From SZUA-38 sp965212525 (lineage in GTDB: Bacteria; Pseudomonadota; Gammaproteobacteria; Xanthomonadales; SZUA-38), in contig CBDBVC010000030.1 of NCBI GenBank assembly GCA_965212525.1, positions 124,001 through 188,000 on the forward strand: a stretch of DNA of 64,000 nt. The letters are read 5' to 3'. The notes under the pieces were generated by a model. The model had not been told where the DNA came from and did no database searches. It saw only the letters and a program-made list of their open reading frames with translations. Below are positions 17,201 to 26,099 of the stretch, one piece after another. The stretch's first letter is position 1. Each line of letters begins with the position of its first letter. The translations under genes and the position numbers were made by a program.

Positions 17201-20200
17201 CGCCTTCATCGGGCAACAGGCCAATGGCGATTGGCGCGTCGAGGTTTGTGACGACGACGTTAACGGCGTTACCGGCACTTTCAACAGTGCCCAGCTGCAA
17301 CTGACCGGCCTCACCCAGTTCACACAGGAAATCAAGACCAACCAGGCGGCCGCAGCCAACCCGCTGCTGGACGGTGTTCCCACCGATCTGGTGCTCTCGC
17401 CCGATCAGTTTTCGCTGGCCTCGGCACAGACCATGACCATCACCTATTCAGTGACGCTGGAAGATCCGCTGGACATCAACGTCATCAACATCAGCAATAC
17501 CGCACTGGCCACCAGTCTGGAGAATCCATTCCCGGTCGTCGCCACCGTGGTTGACCCGGTTACCGCAGGGGCTACCATCGGTGACCGAATCTGGCTCGAC
17601 ACCGATGGTGACGGCATTCAGGATGTGGGCGAACCGGGCATCAACAATGTCACGGTAAACATCTTCAATACCGGCCCCGATGGCATGATCGGCGGCGGCG
17701 ATGACTTCCTGGCCGGCACACAGACCACAGACCCGAACGGCAACTACCTGTTCGAGCGTCTCTACCCCGGCAGCTATTATGTGGATGTTGACGCCACCAC
17801 ACTGCCCGCAGGGCTGACCACTTCTCCCGGCACGACTGATCCAAGCAGTGTGATCACCGTGGCAGCCGAAGAGGTGATCCTCACGGTGGACTTCGGTTAC
17901 ACCAACGCTGATCCGACGGCGGGCATTATCGGTGACTACCTGTGGTCTGATGCGGATGCCGATGGCGTGCAGGATCCGGGTGAACCCGGCATTGGCGGCG
18001 TCACCATGCAGCTGGTTGACAATATGGGTATGGTCGTTACGAGCACCACCACAGCAGCGGATGGTTCCTATCTGTTCGCCGGCGTCACACCGGGTGAATA
18101 CACCGTTCGTGTTGAAGCCAGTGAACTGCTGGCCGGTGGTACACTTGAGAACTTTACCGCCACATCCGGCCCGCAGAGCGAAGGTGCCGATCAGAGTGAT
18201 CCGGTGACTGTCACGGCAGGCGATGTGATTCTGGACGTTGATTTCGGTTACGTCGATGCGGCCACCACCTACAGCATCACCGATTCGGTCTGGCTCGATG
18301 TGGATGCCGACGGTGTGTTTGATGCCACCGAAAACGGCATCAATGACGTCACCGTCAACCTGCTCGACAACATGGGCGTGGTGATTGCTTCAACCACATC
18401 CGATGCTACGGGTGGATTCAGCTTCAATGGCGTCAGCCCGGGTGACTACACCATCTCGATTTCCGACAACAACGGCGAGCTGATCGGCCTCTCCGGCACC
18501 ACAACGCCGGGCCAGAACCGCAGCCTCGCGGTCACCGTTGTCGCGGCAGATGTCACTGGCATCAACTTCGGCTACAACGCACCAGGTACGATCGGTGATC
18601 GCATCTGGTCAGACGCCAATGGCGATGGCGTACAGGATCCGGGCGAAGTCGGTATTTCCGGCGTCACTGTTGAACTGGTTGACCGAAACAACATGGTCGT
18701 GGACAGTCAGGTGACCGGACCGAACGGCGATTACCTGTTCGACGGCGTTGCTCCAGAGCTGTTCACGGTGAGAGTGGTTCAGGACGCAGCACTGACCGGA
18801 TACACACAGACCGGTGATCCCGATGCCACACTGGACAACCAGTCCTCGTTCACCCTGCTGCTTGGCGAAAGCAATCTGGATCAGGACTTTGGCTATCAGA
18901 ACACGGCCCTGCCTGAACTCAGCGGCACGGTCTTCAGCGATCTCAACGCCAACGGTGTCGAGGAAGGCGGCGAACCCGGCTTCCAGGGCGTCAGCCTGGA
19001 CCTGCTGCGCAAGACCAATGCCTCACTCAACCAGACGGCCTCGCAATCATCCACGCTGGGCGGCTTCGTTGCCGGCAATGCCGTGGATGGCAACACGTCC
19101 ACCTTCAGCCACACCAATTCAGGTGATCTGACTCCGAGCTGGGAAGTCAATCTGGGATCAACCCAGGAGATTTCATCGATCGAGATCACGACGCGTTCCG
19201 GTTGCTGTACACCGGAGCGGGACTACAACCTCATCGTTGAAGTACTCGATGCCGGTGGTAATGTGGTCTTCACCAACCCGACGCTGAATCCGTGGGACGG
19301 TACCGGTACCCCGCCGGTCGTGGGTGCACCGGCAATCTTCGATGTCCAGCTCGGAACGGCCGTTGCCGGCCAGCGGGTGCGCATCAGCAAGAGTCCGGCG
19401 TTCAGTGCCACCAGCAACAATGAAGTGCTGCAACTGGGTGAGATCGAAGTCTGTGTCTTCAACCGGGTTGGCACCACGTTCACGGATGCCCTGGGTAATT
19501 ACACCTTCTCCGATCTGCCGGCCGGTGACTACCGCGTCTCGGTGACCGATACCAGCACCGTGCTGGACGGCTTCAACCTGACTTCGGGTCTGGACACCAT
19601 TCCGGTCACCATGGCCGGTGTGGATGTGACCGATATTGATTTCGGCTATGCCCGCGATCCTGACATTGCTCGAATCACCGATTTCGTCTGGCTGGATTCG
19701 GATGCTGACGGCATCTTTGACTCCAACGAACAGGGCATCTCGATGGTGACGGTAAATCTGTATGAAGACACCGATGGCGATGGCATGTTCGACCCAATGA
19801 ACGATACCCTCATCGCGACCGACCTGACCGACCCGGACGGACGCTATCTGTTTGATGGCCTGCCTGCCGGCAGCTACTTCGTTGATGTGGTTGAAGCCAC
19901 TGTACCGGCCAATCTGGTACCGACAACCTTCCTGCCTGGTTTCTCCAACCTGATCGCGCTGTCCGAGGGTGAGACGGCTCAGGAAGCAGCATTCGGTTTC
20001 ACCCCCTCACCGACCACAACGGCATTGAGCGGAACCACCTGGGTGGATGCCAACAATGATGGCAACCGTCAGCCCGGTGAAGCGCCGATTTCGGGCGTGG
20101 ACATCACCGTACTGAGTGTGGCCACCGGCCTGCCCGTTGCCACAACAGTCACCGCCGCTGATGGCACCTGGCTGGTGACCGGACTGTCACCAGGCGATTA

Positions 20201-23200
20201 TGTGGTGGTCTATGACGACGCCGATATTCCGGCCGGTCTTGATGAGACCCAGCCCACCAACCTGCCTCCGGGTGATGATACCTACACGGTCAGCCTGGCT
20301 GCGGGTGAATCGATCGGCAATCTCGACTTCGGCTTCTTTGGCGCCGGCGCCACCTTGCGACGCATCGACGGAACGGTCTACAACGACGAGGACACCAGCT
20401 TCCTGCAGAACGGCGCAGAGCCGGGTATCGCCAATGTCACGCTCGAACTGCTCGACAACATGGGCAACGTGATTGCGACCACCACCTCCGATCTCAATGG
20501 TGACTACAGCTTTACCGGTCTGCTGCCAGCCGTCTACTCGGTTCGCGTGACCGATATCAACGGCGCCCTGGACAGCTTCAATCCGACCCAGTTGCTGCCG
20601 GCCACCACCGATGTGACCGCAGCCGACGCCATGGATGTGGATGCCGGTTATGTGGCCGGTTCACTGCTCGGCTCGGTGGGCAATCTGATCTGGCTGGACC
20701 TGAACACAGACGGTATCGCCGACAATGATGAGCCGGGTATCTCCGGTGTGACGGTACAGTGCTGGCTTGATACCAATCGCGATGGTGCCATCACGCTGGG
20801 TCTGGATAACCTGATCCGTGAAACCCGTACCGACCTCAATGGTGAGTACACCTGTGATTCGCTGCCGAGTGATTACTACGTCGTCACCGTCACTGATGAG
20901 GACAATGTGCTCAGTGATGCCATCAAGCAGCTGGCACCCGGCAATGACAGTCAGAGCTACAGCAATGTGGACAACGCCTCCAAGGTAGACCCCTACGGCC
21001 TGATCACCATGTCGCCGAACCTGACAGCAGATTTCGGCTACGCAGGAACGCGCGATCTGTCGGGCACCGTGTTCGCTGATGCGGACAACGACGGCATGCT
21101 GGACGGCGGTGAAGACCGCGTCCTCAACGCTACCCTGACGCTTTACCGTGATCTGAATGGAAACGGCCTGGTTGATCCCACCGATGCCATCTTCGGTACC
21201 ACCATGTCAGCCGTTGACGGCACCTACTCGTTCACCAACCTGCCAGCGGGCAATTACATCGTCACTTCTGATGTCAGCAGCACGCCAGTGGCCGGTGATA
21301 CACAGACGACCCAGACGGCAACATTCGGCGTTCAGCCGGTTGACCTGACTGGTGGCAACACCAGCTCCACCGGCAATGATTTCGGCTACTTCCAGCAACC
21401 GGTGACAACACCGGTGACACTGTCGTCATTCATGGCGACCGTGATTGGTGCTGACCTGAGCATCACCTGGACCACTGAAACCGAAGTGGGCAATGTCGGC
21501 TTCTTCCTTTATGCCGATGATGGCGAAGGCAATCTGAGGCCACTGGGTAATCTGGTCGCCTCACATGTGGTTGATTCGGTCACGCCGCAGTCGTATACCG
21601 CACACATCGACAATGAGTCATCCAGCACCCTCTGGATCGAAGACATCGATGTGCTCGGCAAGCGCACGCGGCACGGCCCGTTCTCGGTGGGCACTCAGCA
21701 CGGGGCTCCGGCTGACATGCAGCTGCTGGCAACCAACTGGGATGGCATCGTCAGTGAATCCGAGAACAAGGAGCAGCTGCGTCGCCTGGCACAGGGTATT
21801 CGCAATTCGGCAGAGCTGCGCGTCTCTGATACCGGTATGCAGCGTGTCACCTACGAACAGCTGCTGGCGTCCGGTGTGGATATGGCGGGTATACCGATGG
21901 ATCGTTTACAGCTCACTCTCGGTGGCGTGACACAGCCCATCTATGTTGCCGGCCCGGATTCGACCTTCGGCGCAGGTGCCTACATCGACTTCTACGGTGA
22001 AGCACTCGAGTCACTGTACACCCGTGAAAACGTCTACCGCCTGGCTCAGTCCAGCGATCCACGCATTGTCCGAATCCTGGATGACACCACAGTACCGGCT
22101 GAAGTCGATCCGGGTGTCCACTACAGGCAAGTGACCTCCATTGACGAGAACAAGCGCTACAGCTTCGGTTCACCGAACGGTGACCCCTGGTTCCAGGACG
22201 AGCTGCTTGCACATGGCGGAAATGCATCGGTAAGCTACAATGTGCCCGTGAGTGAGCTGCGCGATGGCAATGCGCGAATCACTCTGGATCTGTGGACTGT
22301 GACGAATCTGCCCGATGTGGTCGATCATCGCATCGTAGCCGAGCTGAACTCGCAGCAGTTAATGGATGAACAGTTCGATGGTCTTCAGGTTGTTGAACGC
22401 CAGTTTGACCTGTCCACGGCACTGCTGGTCAATGGCAACAATCCGATTGATGTCGAGGCACGCCTTGAAGATGGCGTATTGTTCAGCCTGGTCAATACCG
22501 AGGCTGTGTCGATCGACTATCCGCGTAATCTGGTGGCCATCGACAATGAACTTGATTTCATCGCGATCAATGCCAGCACACCGAATGCAGGGGCAGCCAA
22601 GTCGGGTGATTCGATCTTCAGCGACGGCTTTGAAGTCAATACCAATGGCACAACGATCGAAGTCAATGGCTTCAGCGATTCGAATATCGTGGTCTACGGT
22701 ATCGGTAGCGACTCTGCTGTCCGCATGAGTGCTGCCAGTCTGGGTGGCCAACCGGGTAACCATTCGGTTCGCTTCGTCACCACCACACCAGGACATCACT
22801 ATGTGGCCACGACTGTGGCTGCGATGAAGACACCGTCTATTGAGGCGATGTCAACACCGCAGGATCTGCTGAGCGGCAGTTTCGACTACCTGATGGTGGT
22901 GCATCCGGACTTCATCACCGATATCACACCACTGGTCGATCATCATCAGAACACTGGTCTGACGGTTCGCGTCACCAATCTCTATGATGTGTATGACATC
23001 TTCAGCGATGGCGTGGTGACACCGACGGCGATTGATCAGTACATTCAGTACGCCGTGACCAATCAGGATGCCGAGTTCGTGCTGCTGGTCGGTGGCGATA
23101 CCTATGACTACCAGAACTATCTGGGTCTGGGTGTGAAGAGCTTCGTTCCATCTCACTATGTGAGAACCGGACCAATTGTGGCCTACACGCCAACCGATGC

Positions 23201-23918
23201 GCCATACGCCGATTTCAATAACGACCTGCGCCCCGATGTGGCTCTGGGCCGATTGCCGGCAAGAAGCAGTGCGGAGCTGCTGGCCATGGTAACCAAGACT
23301 CTGGAATATTCTGCTCTGAATACCGGTGGTCTGGCCGTGTTTGCATCCGACCTCAGCGGGCCTGATGGCAACTTCAAGGCTGAGAGTGAATCGCTTGAGC
23401 AACTGCTCTCGGGTAACTGGTTCATCACCACGGCACATCTGGATGATCACCCGGTCGCCAGTGCACGTCAGATCCTCAATGATGCCATTCATGGCGGTGT
23501 CGCGATGACCAGTTACTTCGGTCATTCCGGACCGACCACCTGGAGCTTCGAAGGTCTGTTCACGGCCACCGATGCTGCCGCCCTGACCAATATTGGCCTG
23601 TCGACTGTCGTAACCCAGTGGGGTTGCTGGAACACCTACTACGTGTCTCCGCACAACGACACCATGGCGCATGCCTGGCTGACCGGCAATAACGGTGCGG
23701 CGGCGGTTCTGGGTACAGCCACCCTGACCCAGACCGAGTCTGATCGCGAACTGGGTGAGTTGCTGATTCCGTTGATGACGCAGCCCGGCAAGACACTCGG
23801 CCAGGCATTGATGGAAGCCAAGCAGACGCTGGCCGCCACCAATCCCGAGCTGATCGACGTCCTGCTCGGCTTCACCCTGCTGGGTGATCCAGCGATGACG
23901 CTACAGACCGCCAACTGA
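14253..23918 (+). CDS. Giant multi-domain surface protein with SdrD B-type repeats and C-terminal C25 (gingipain-type) peptidase
   Basis: About 3221 residues from ATG 14253 (AAGGTGG upstream); a TTG at 14220 is an alternative. A long signal sequence ends near residue 52 (LSFTANA). Then come an N-terminal beta domain carrying an inserted proprotein-convertase P domain (nt 15260-15705), a DUF11 domain (16258-16640), a second DUF11 domain with another inserted P domain (16870-17308), ten SdrD B-like repeats (17569-21400; the fifth carries an inserted F5/8-type discoidin domain, 19015-19465), and an Ig-like domain (21404-21700). The C25 peptidase fills the rest, with probable catalytic H3091 (YFGHSG) and C3125 (QWGCWNTYY). 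It ends at LLGDPAMTL without a type IX sorting domain. IFSDGFE lies at 22614-22634. Probably a secreted adhesin-protease. Confidence 0.9.
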   Translation: MLSFQWCKPLIRTCGTRSFSDDELNAENTGSRVRGAAMLALLGLFLSFTANAQIAQIFYVPVDETHYRDLAIAVNTADAGDTTAPNPDTVHTVISLSAFVDATTVYYDHWEDGYEVDPVNPVQASSTTTVLNAGDFQVLESDVFANPRDPSNILFDARDRITTTEQIAVTRAGWRLQEATLLAGATAVFPTFDWGTEFEVAMGEDVANHNMFEYTSVSITTGDRGAIVSVDANADGTFESNITINPGDTAIVDNVQLGARLLSTDPVQMYALTGDRDTTYASRWFLLVPRDQWDSNYFNPTGTVDGGDPATVHLYNPHGSAITVTHETLQTTTVTNTYDNTTSGTIDGATTCGAPLVRTFVVPDTFTVNSVLLGFNASHTYRGDIQATLESPAGTRVQVINSNGGDGDNNYDMLLDDSSANPLDDGGADTVAAPFYDRTAGPSNSMGAFNGESSNGTWTLEMCDVFATEDDGTFNRAQLQLLESTGSMIVQGTVSVPSGGLTEFTMPLDTAGRFFTTSGEDFFAYTTIDYDGIAHDWGFTLLPEESLTTTLAVGYAVGRDPTSAVNPTENGSPIWVTTNGATDIYVDFDGDPSTGALTDPLGNMYDQLVTAAELELIRLYDAGDGNQSGMRIYTLDGTLLSASYGQDPTTASGGQPGLDLGTTVLPIRRVRVSKEGILVNDLDGDGGIDPGDTIRYRIEVTNVSDTPIADVFTEDNGLDANVTYVPGTTEIDGVVQADDTVGATVFPLDEGGVNLGTMQPGQVIVILFRAQINDPFPVGVPAVTNGVEVRTDTEIEVDTSSSPVGDPTLAITKVSDATTDLLPGDTVNYTITVTNNSAVTQNGLSVVDSLPTGTIYDAETTMVDGFSVSNALNLYSTTSGGAVTDGTTCLSPLVRLINVPDTYIVGDIEFGFNADHNERGDIQVTLESPAGTRIQVIGTSGDGDNNYDVLLDDASANALDDGDADNTAAPLYDRTAQPSIVLNAFIGQQANGDWRVEVCDDDVNGVTGTFNSAQLQLTGLTQFTQEIKTNQAAAANPLLDGVPTDLVLSPDQFSLASAQTMTITYSVTLEDPLDINVINISNTALATSLENPFPVVATVVDPVTAGATIGDRIWLDTDGDGIQDVGEPGINNVTVNIFNTGPDGMIGGGDDFLAGTQTTDPNGNYLFERLYPGSYYVDVDATTLPAGLTTSPGTTDPSSVITVAAEEVILTVDFGYTNADPTAGIIGDYLWSDADADGVQDPGEPGIGGVTMQLVDNMGMVVTSTTTAADGSYLFAGVTPGEYTVRVEASELLAGGTLENFTATSGPQSEGADQSDPVTVTAGDVILDVDFGYVDAATTYSITDSVWLDVDADGVFDATENGINDVTVNLLDNMGVVIASTTSDATGGFSFNGVSPGDYTISISDNNGELIGLSGTTTPGQNRSLAVTVVAADVTGINFGYNAPGTIGDRIWSDANGDGVQDPGEVGISGVTVELVDRNNMVVDSQVTGPNGDYLFDGVAPELFTVRVVQDAALTGYTQTGDPDATLDNQSSFTLLLGESNLDQDFGYQNTALPELSGTVFSDLNANGVEEGGEPGFQGVSLDLLRKTNASLNQTASQSSTLGGFVAGNAVDGNTSTFSHTNSGDLTPSWEVNLGSTQEISSIEITTRSGCCTPERDYNLIVEVLDAGGNVVFTNPTLNPWDGTGTPPVVGAPAIFDVQLGTAVAGQRVRISKSPAFSATSNNEVLQLGEIEVCVFNRVGTTFTDALGNYTFSDLPAGDYRVSVTDTSTVLDGFNLTSGLDTIPVTMAGVDVTDIDFGYARDPDIARITDFVWLDSDADGIFDSNEQGISMVTVNLYEDTDGDGMFDPMNDTLIATDLTDPDGRYLFDGLPAGSYFVDVVEATVPANLVPTTFLPGFSNLIALSEGETAQEAAFGFTPSPTTTALSGTTWVDANNDGNRQPGEAPISGVDITVLSVATGLPVATTVTAADGTWLVTGLSPGDYVVVYDDADIPAGLDETQPTNLPPGDDTYTVSLAAGESIGNLDFGFFGAGATLRRIDGTVYNDEDTSFLQNGAEPGIANVTLELLDNMGNVIATTTSDLNGDYSFTGLLPAVYSVRVTDINGALDSFNPTQLLPATTDVTAADAMDVDAGYVAGSLLGSVGNLIWLDLNTDGIADNDEPGISGVTVQCWLDTNRDGAITLGLDNLIRETRTDLNGEYTCDSLPSDYYVVTVTDEDNVLSDAIKQLAPGNDSQSYSNVDNASKVDPYGLITMSPNLTADFGYAGTRDLSGTVFADADNDGMLDGGEDRVLNATLTLYRDLNGNGLVDPTDAIFGTTMSAVDGTYSFTNLPAGNYIVTSDVSSTPVAGDTQTTQTATFGVQPVDLTGGNTSSTGNDFGYFQQPVTTPVTLSSFMATVIGADLSITWTTETEVGNVGFFLYADDGEGNLRPLGNLVASHVVDSVTPQSYTAHIDNESSSTLWIEDIDVLGKRTRHGPFSVGTQHGAPADMQLLATNWDGIVSESENKEQLRRLAQGIRNSAELRVSDTGMQRVTYEQLLASGVDMAGIPMDRLQLTLGGVTQPIYVAGPDSTFGAGAYIDFYGEALESLYTRENVYRLAQSSDPRIVRILDDTTVPAEVDPGVHYRQVTSIDENKRYSFGSPNGDPWFQDELLAHGGNASVSYNVPVSELRDGNARITLDLWTVTNLPDVVDHRIVAELNSQQLMDEQFDGLQVVERQFDLSTALLVNGNNPIDVEARLEDGVLFSLVNTEAVSIDYPRNLVAIDNELDFIAINASTPNAGAAKSGDSIFSDGFEVNTNGTTIEVNGFSDSNIVVYGIGSDSAVRMSAASLGGQPGNHSVRFVTTTPGHHYVATTVAAMKTPSIEAMSTPQDLLSGSFDYLMVVHPDFITDITPLVDHHQNTGLTVRVTNLYDVYDIFSDGVVTPTAIDQYIQYAVTNQDAEFVLLVGGDTYDYQNYLGLGVKSFVPSHYVRTGPIVAYTPTDAPYADFNNDLRPDVALGRLPARSSAELLAMVTKTLEYSALNTGGLAVFASDLSGPDGNFKAESESLEQLLSGNWFITTAHLDDHPVASARQILNDAIHGGVAMTSYFGHSGPTTWSFEGLFTATDAAALTNIGLSTVVTQWGCWNTYYVSPHNDTMAHAWLTGNNGAAAVLGTATLTQTESDRELGELLIPLMTQPGKTLGQALMEAKQTLAATNPELIDVLLGFTLLGDPAMTLQTAN
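15260..17308 (+). repeat. Duplicated P-domain coding units within the giant gene
   Basis: Units at about 15260-15705 and 16870-17308 encode near-matching P domains. Both contain GDIQxTLESPAGTR, GDGDNNYDxLLDD and DGxADxxAAPxYDRTA. DNA identity is high in the same blocks, which points to fairly recent internal duplication rather than separate acquisition. Confidence 0.75.
17569..21400 (+). repeat. Ten tandem SdrD B-type repeat units
   Basis: Each unit of about 105-120 residues runs from IGDRIWxDxDGDGxQDxGEPGIxxVTVxL through DxxGxYLFxGLxPGxYxVxV to a final DFGY or variant. The DxDxDG loops are the calcium-binding sites of this fold. Units diverge at the amino acid level, so this is an old array; unit 5 is split by a discoidin insert. 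Confidence 0.85.
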
Positions 23919-23934
23919 TGCGAATGCGTTGATC

Positions 23935-23967
23935 GAAAAAAGCCGGGCTCCTGCCCGGCTTTTTTTG
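23935..23967 (+). terminator. Rho-independent terminator after the giant gene
   Basis: AGCCGGGC-TCCT-GCCCGGCT (23941-23960) is a perfect 8 bp GC-rich stem with a 4-base loop, preceded by an A run and followed by TTTTTTT. It lies 17 bp after the stop codon. This is the strongest terminator in the window. Confidence 0.92.
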
Positions 23968-24156
23968 TCGCCACAAGTCAGCAACAGTGCCTCATGATCA
24001 ACGGTTCTGTCAGACCCGGGACGAAATCATTAGACATCCGGACATCCGGTTCAATCGCCCTATGACTCAGTGGAAATGCAGTGTACTGTGTGCCCTCGCA
24101 GCGACAGCATCAAGCACTGATACACACTCGCATACACAGAACGGAGAAGTAGACGC

Positions 24157-25689
24157 ATGACCCGAATGAATCGAATCGACTACCGCGAAGAAGCCGATCG
24201 ACTAAGCTGCAGCATTGCTGACTTCATGCAATCCATCGGTGACCCACTGGTTTCGACCACTGCCCTGGTCGGGAATGATGATGGTCTGCAGGCGATACCA
24301 TCATCGGTTGTCATCGGGCGGTTTCGAACTCTCGATTCTGTTGCTACGGATATTGGCGTCGCAATCTCGGACACCCTGCAGATTCTGCTGGCGGATCTGC
24401 CTGCCATTGGGCTGCCTGCCCTGTTGCGACAACCCTCCATTCACCCTCAAGATGTGAAGTTCGATTCATGGATTCGTCACTACCGCAGCGATCAATGGCT
24501 CTCGACCGAGACTACTGTTACCCGTTATGCACGTATCAATGGAGTCGCGAACATTGTCTTGGGTGAGGTTGCTGCCAGTGACAACAGCATATCCCTGTCA
24601 CTCACACACCGCCACCTTGACAGCAATCGGACACCAGCTCAGGTACAGCTTGACGCGTCAGATCATGTGACACTCATCGCTCAGGCAACGATCTGGATAT
24701 TGCAGCAGCTCGGCATCACGCTGGATGATTCTCAGCAACAGTTGATCACTGCGCAACTGGATGAATCCCAGTTCATTACCTACGTGGAAGTGCTGACCGA
24801 ATTGCATGCCAACGGCTGGACAGTCAATCGAAACCTGGCCGAACGTCTTGAGGAAAACTCCTTTCTGCCGCTTGAATATCTGCGCTTGTTCCTCAAACCC
24901 AGGGCACTGTTTGAAGAGCCCGTCGAGGTGTATGCACGTTACGATCAACTCGAGTCTCAATTCAATTCCCATACCGACCTGATGATCATGTCATGGCGAC
25001 GTGAACCAGATCATGATGAATTGAACGTGGACCGTGATATCGCTCAACGCATGCTGAACCGACTGCAGCAACACCCAGACAATATCAAACTGGCCATCGA
25101 CACGGCACAGGCGTTGTGTGTGGCGGAACAGTATCGACAGGCTGTTGCACTGTCGATGGCGGTGGTTGAAGCCCTGCCCGGTCATTACCGTAGCTGGTGG
25201 ACTCTGGGCTTCACGTTGAAGGAACTGGCCTGGGATTTTCGTGGCGAAGACTGGGCGTACAACGTCTCGGATTCACAGCAGGACGCCTTTCGCGAATTGC
25301 TGGAACTGGCCACCGAAGCGATAGACACGGCGCTCACGCTGCATACAGACAACCCTGCACTGGTTCACATGCGCATGCTGCTGGAAGCCGGCTGTTCCGA
25401 AACCCTGCTTTCATTACTGAAAAAGAGTATCGATCTCGACCCTGGCTTCGTGGACAGCTACAGCACAGCGCTCAATTTCACCATGCCACGCTGGGGCGGC
25501 GAGCTGGATGTTCAGATGTGGATCATCGCTGAAGCGCTGCACCACAACCCGGATGAGCGCTGGCCGATTACATTCTACAAGGACTTCATTGCCAGCAATG
25601 AGGACTACACACTGCGCACCCGCTTCCGTCTGATGCTGGCCCGACTCAGTCGCCGCTGGCCTGACAATGTGATGGACTGGTTTGCGTGA
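24157..25689 (+). CDS. Cytoplasmic TPR-containing protein of unknown function
   Basis: A 510-residue protein with no signal peptide or membrane segment, started at an ATG preceded by GGAGAAG. The N-terminal 200 residues are a mixed alpha/beta region (IPSSVVIGRFRTLDSVATDIG, VANIVLGEVAASDNSISLSL). From about residue 290 it is helical with TPR-like pairs: AQRMLNRLQQHPDNIKLAID, QYRQAVALSMAVVEALPGHY, and LELATEAIDTALTLHTDNP. The N-terminal part recalls the IADxL / FxN region of TPR regulators linked to cyclase or winged-helix domains, but here no effector domain is present. It stands alone after the giant gene's terminator. Confidence 0.75.
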   Translation: MTRMNRIDYREEADRLSCSIADFMQSIGDPLVSTTALVGNDDGLQAIPSSVVIGRFRTLDSVATDIGVAISDTLQILLADLPAIGLPALLRQPSIHPQDVKFDSWIRHYRSDQWLSTETTVTRYARINGVANIVLGEVAASDNSISLSLTHRHLDSNRTPAQVQLDASDHVTLIAQATIWILQQLGITLDDSQQQLITAQLDESQFITYVEVLTELHANGWTVNRNLAERLEENSFLPLEYLRLFLKPRALFEEPVEVYARYDQLESQFNSHTDLMIMSWRREPDHDELNVDRDIAQRMLNRLQQHPDNIKLAIDTAQALCVAEQYRQAVALSMAVVEALPGHYRSWWTLGFTLKELAWDFRGEDWAYNVSDSQQDAFRELLELATEAIDTALTLHTDNPALVHMRMLLEAGCSETLLSLLKKSIDLDPGFVDSYSTALNFTMPRWGGELDVQMWIIAEALHHNPDERWPITFYKDFIASNEDYTLRTRFRLMLARLSRRWPDNVMDWFA

Positions 25690-25699
25690 AGCTGAAGGC

Positions 25700-26047
25700 C
25701 TAGAGATTCGATCGATCACGAGGCGGACTCTTGTGATACCGCAGCAAACGGATTGACAGGCCGATGAACAGGGCTGAAACAAGCGCCGTCTGCGCCAGCC
25801 AGGCCGGCCAGCCATAACTGTCAATGCACTGCTCCAGCGAATTCAGCCACCCTGCTTCACCTGCCGCAAGTTCACACGCGCCACTGGATACAGAGACGAA
25901 TATGCTGATGACATAATAAGTGCAGCCAGCGACCAGCAATGCCAGCGCAACCATTCCACGCTTCGGGTATTTAATCAGCAGCAACGTCACAGTGATGGAA
26001 ACAACCAGAAGCGTCATGTTGAATACATGTGACCCGATGCCATTCAT
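25700..26047 (-). CDS. Small membrane protein
   Basis: A 115-residue protein with three membrane helices (about 8-25, 31-52 and 83-102). Between the second and third is an outside loop with two Cys (SGACELAAGEAG and LEQCIDSYGW) that could form a disulphide. No family is recognised. It follows the CPBP gene on the same strand at a 52-base distance and may be co-transcribed. The N-terminal ATG has AAGGG about eleven bases upstream. Confidence 0.65.
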   Translation of the reverse strand: MNGIGSHVFNMTLLVVSITVTLLLIKYPKRGMVALALLVAGCTYYVISIFVSVSSGACELAAGEAGWLNSLEQCIDSYGWPAWLAQTALVSALFIGLSIRLLRYHKSPPRDRSNL

Positions 26048-26099
26048 GTTCTGAAACCCTTGTCAGTGATACCCAAACCCTGGTTCAATAATCCCGAAA

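Noticed and set aside
17569..21400. Gram-positive origin because of SdrD B-type repeats
   Set aside because: No LPxTG or YSIRK signals; the repeats are also common in Gram-negative surface proteins, and the surrounding genes are proteobacterial in style.
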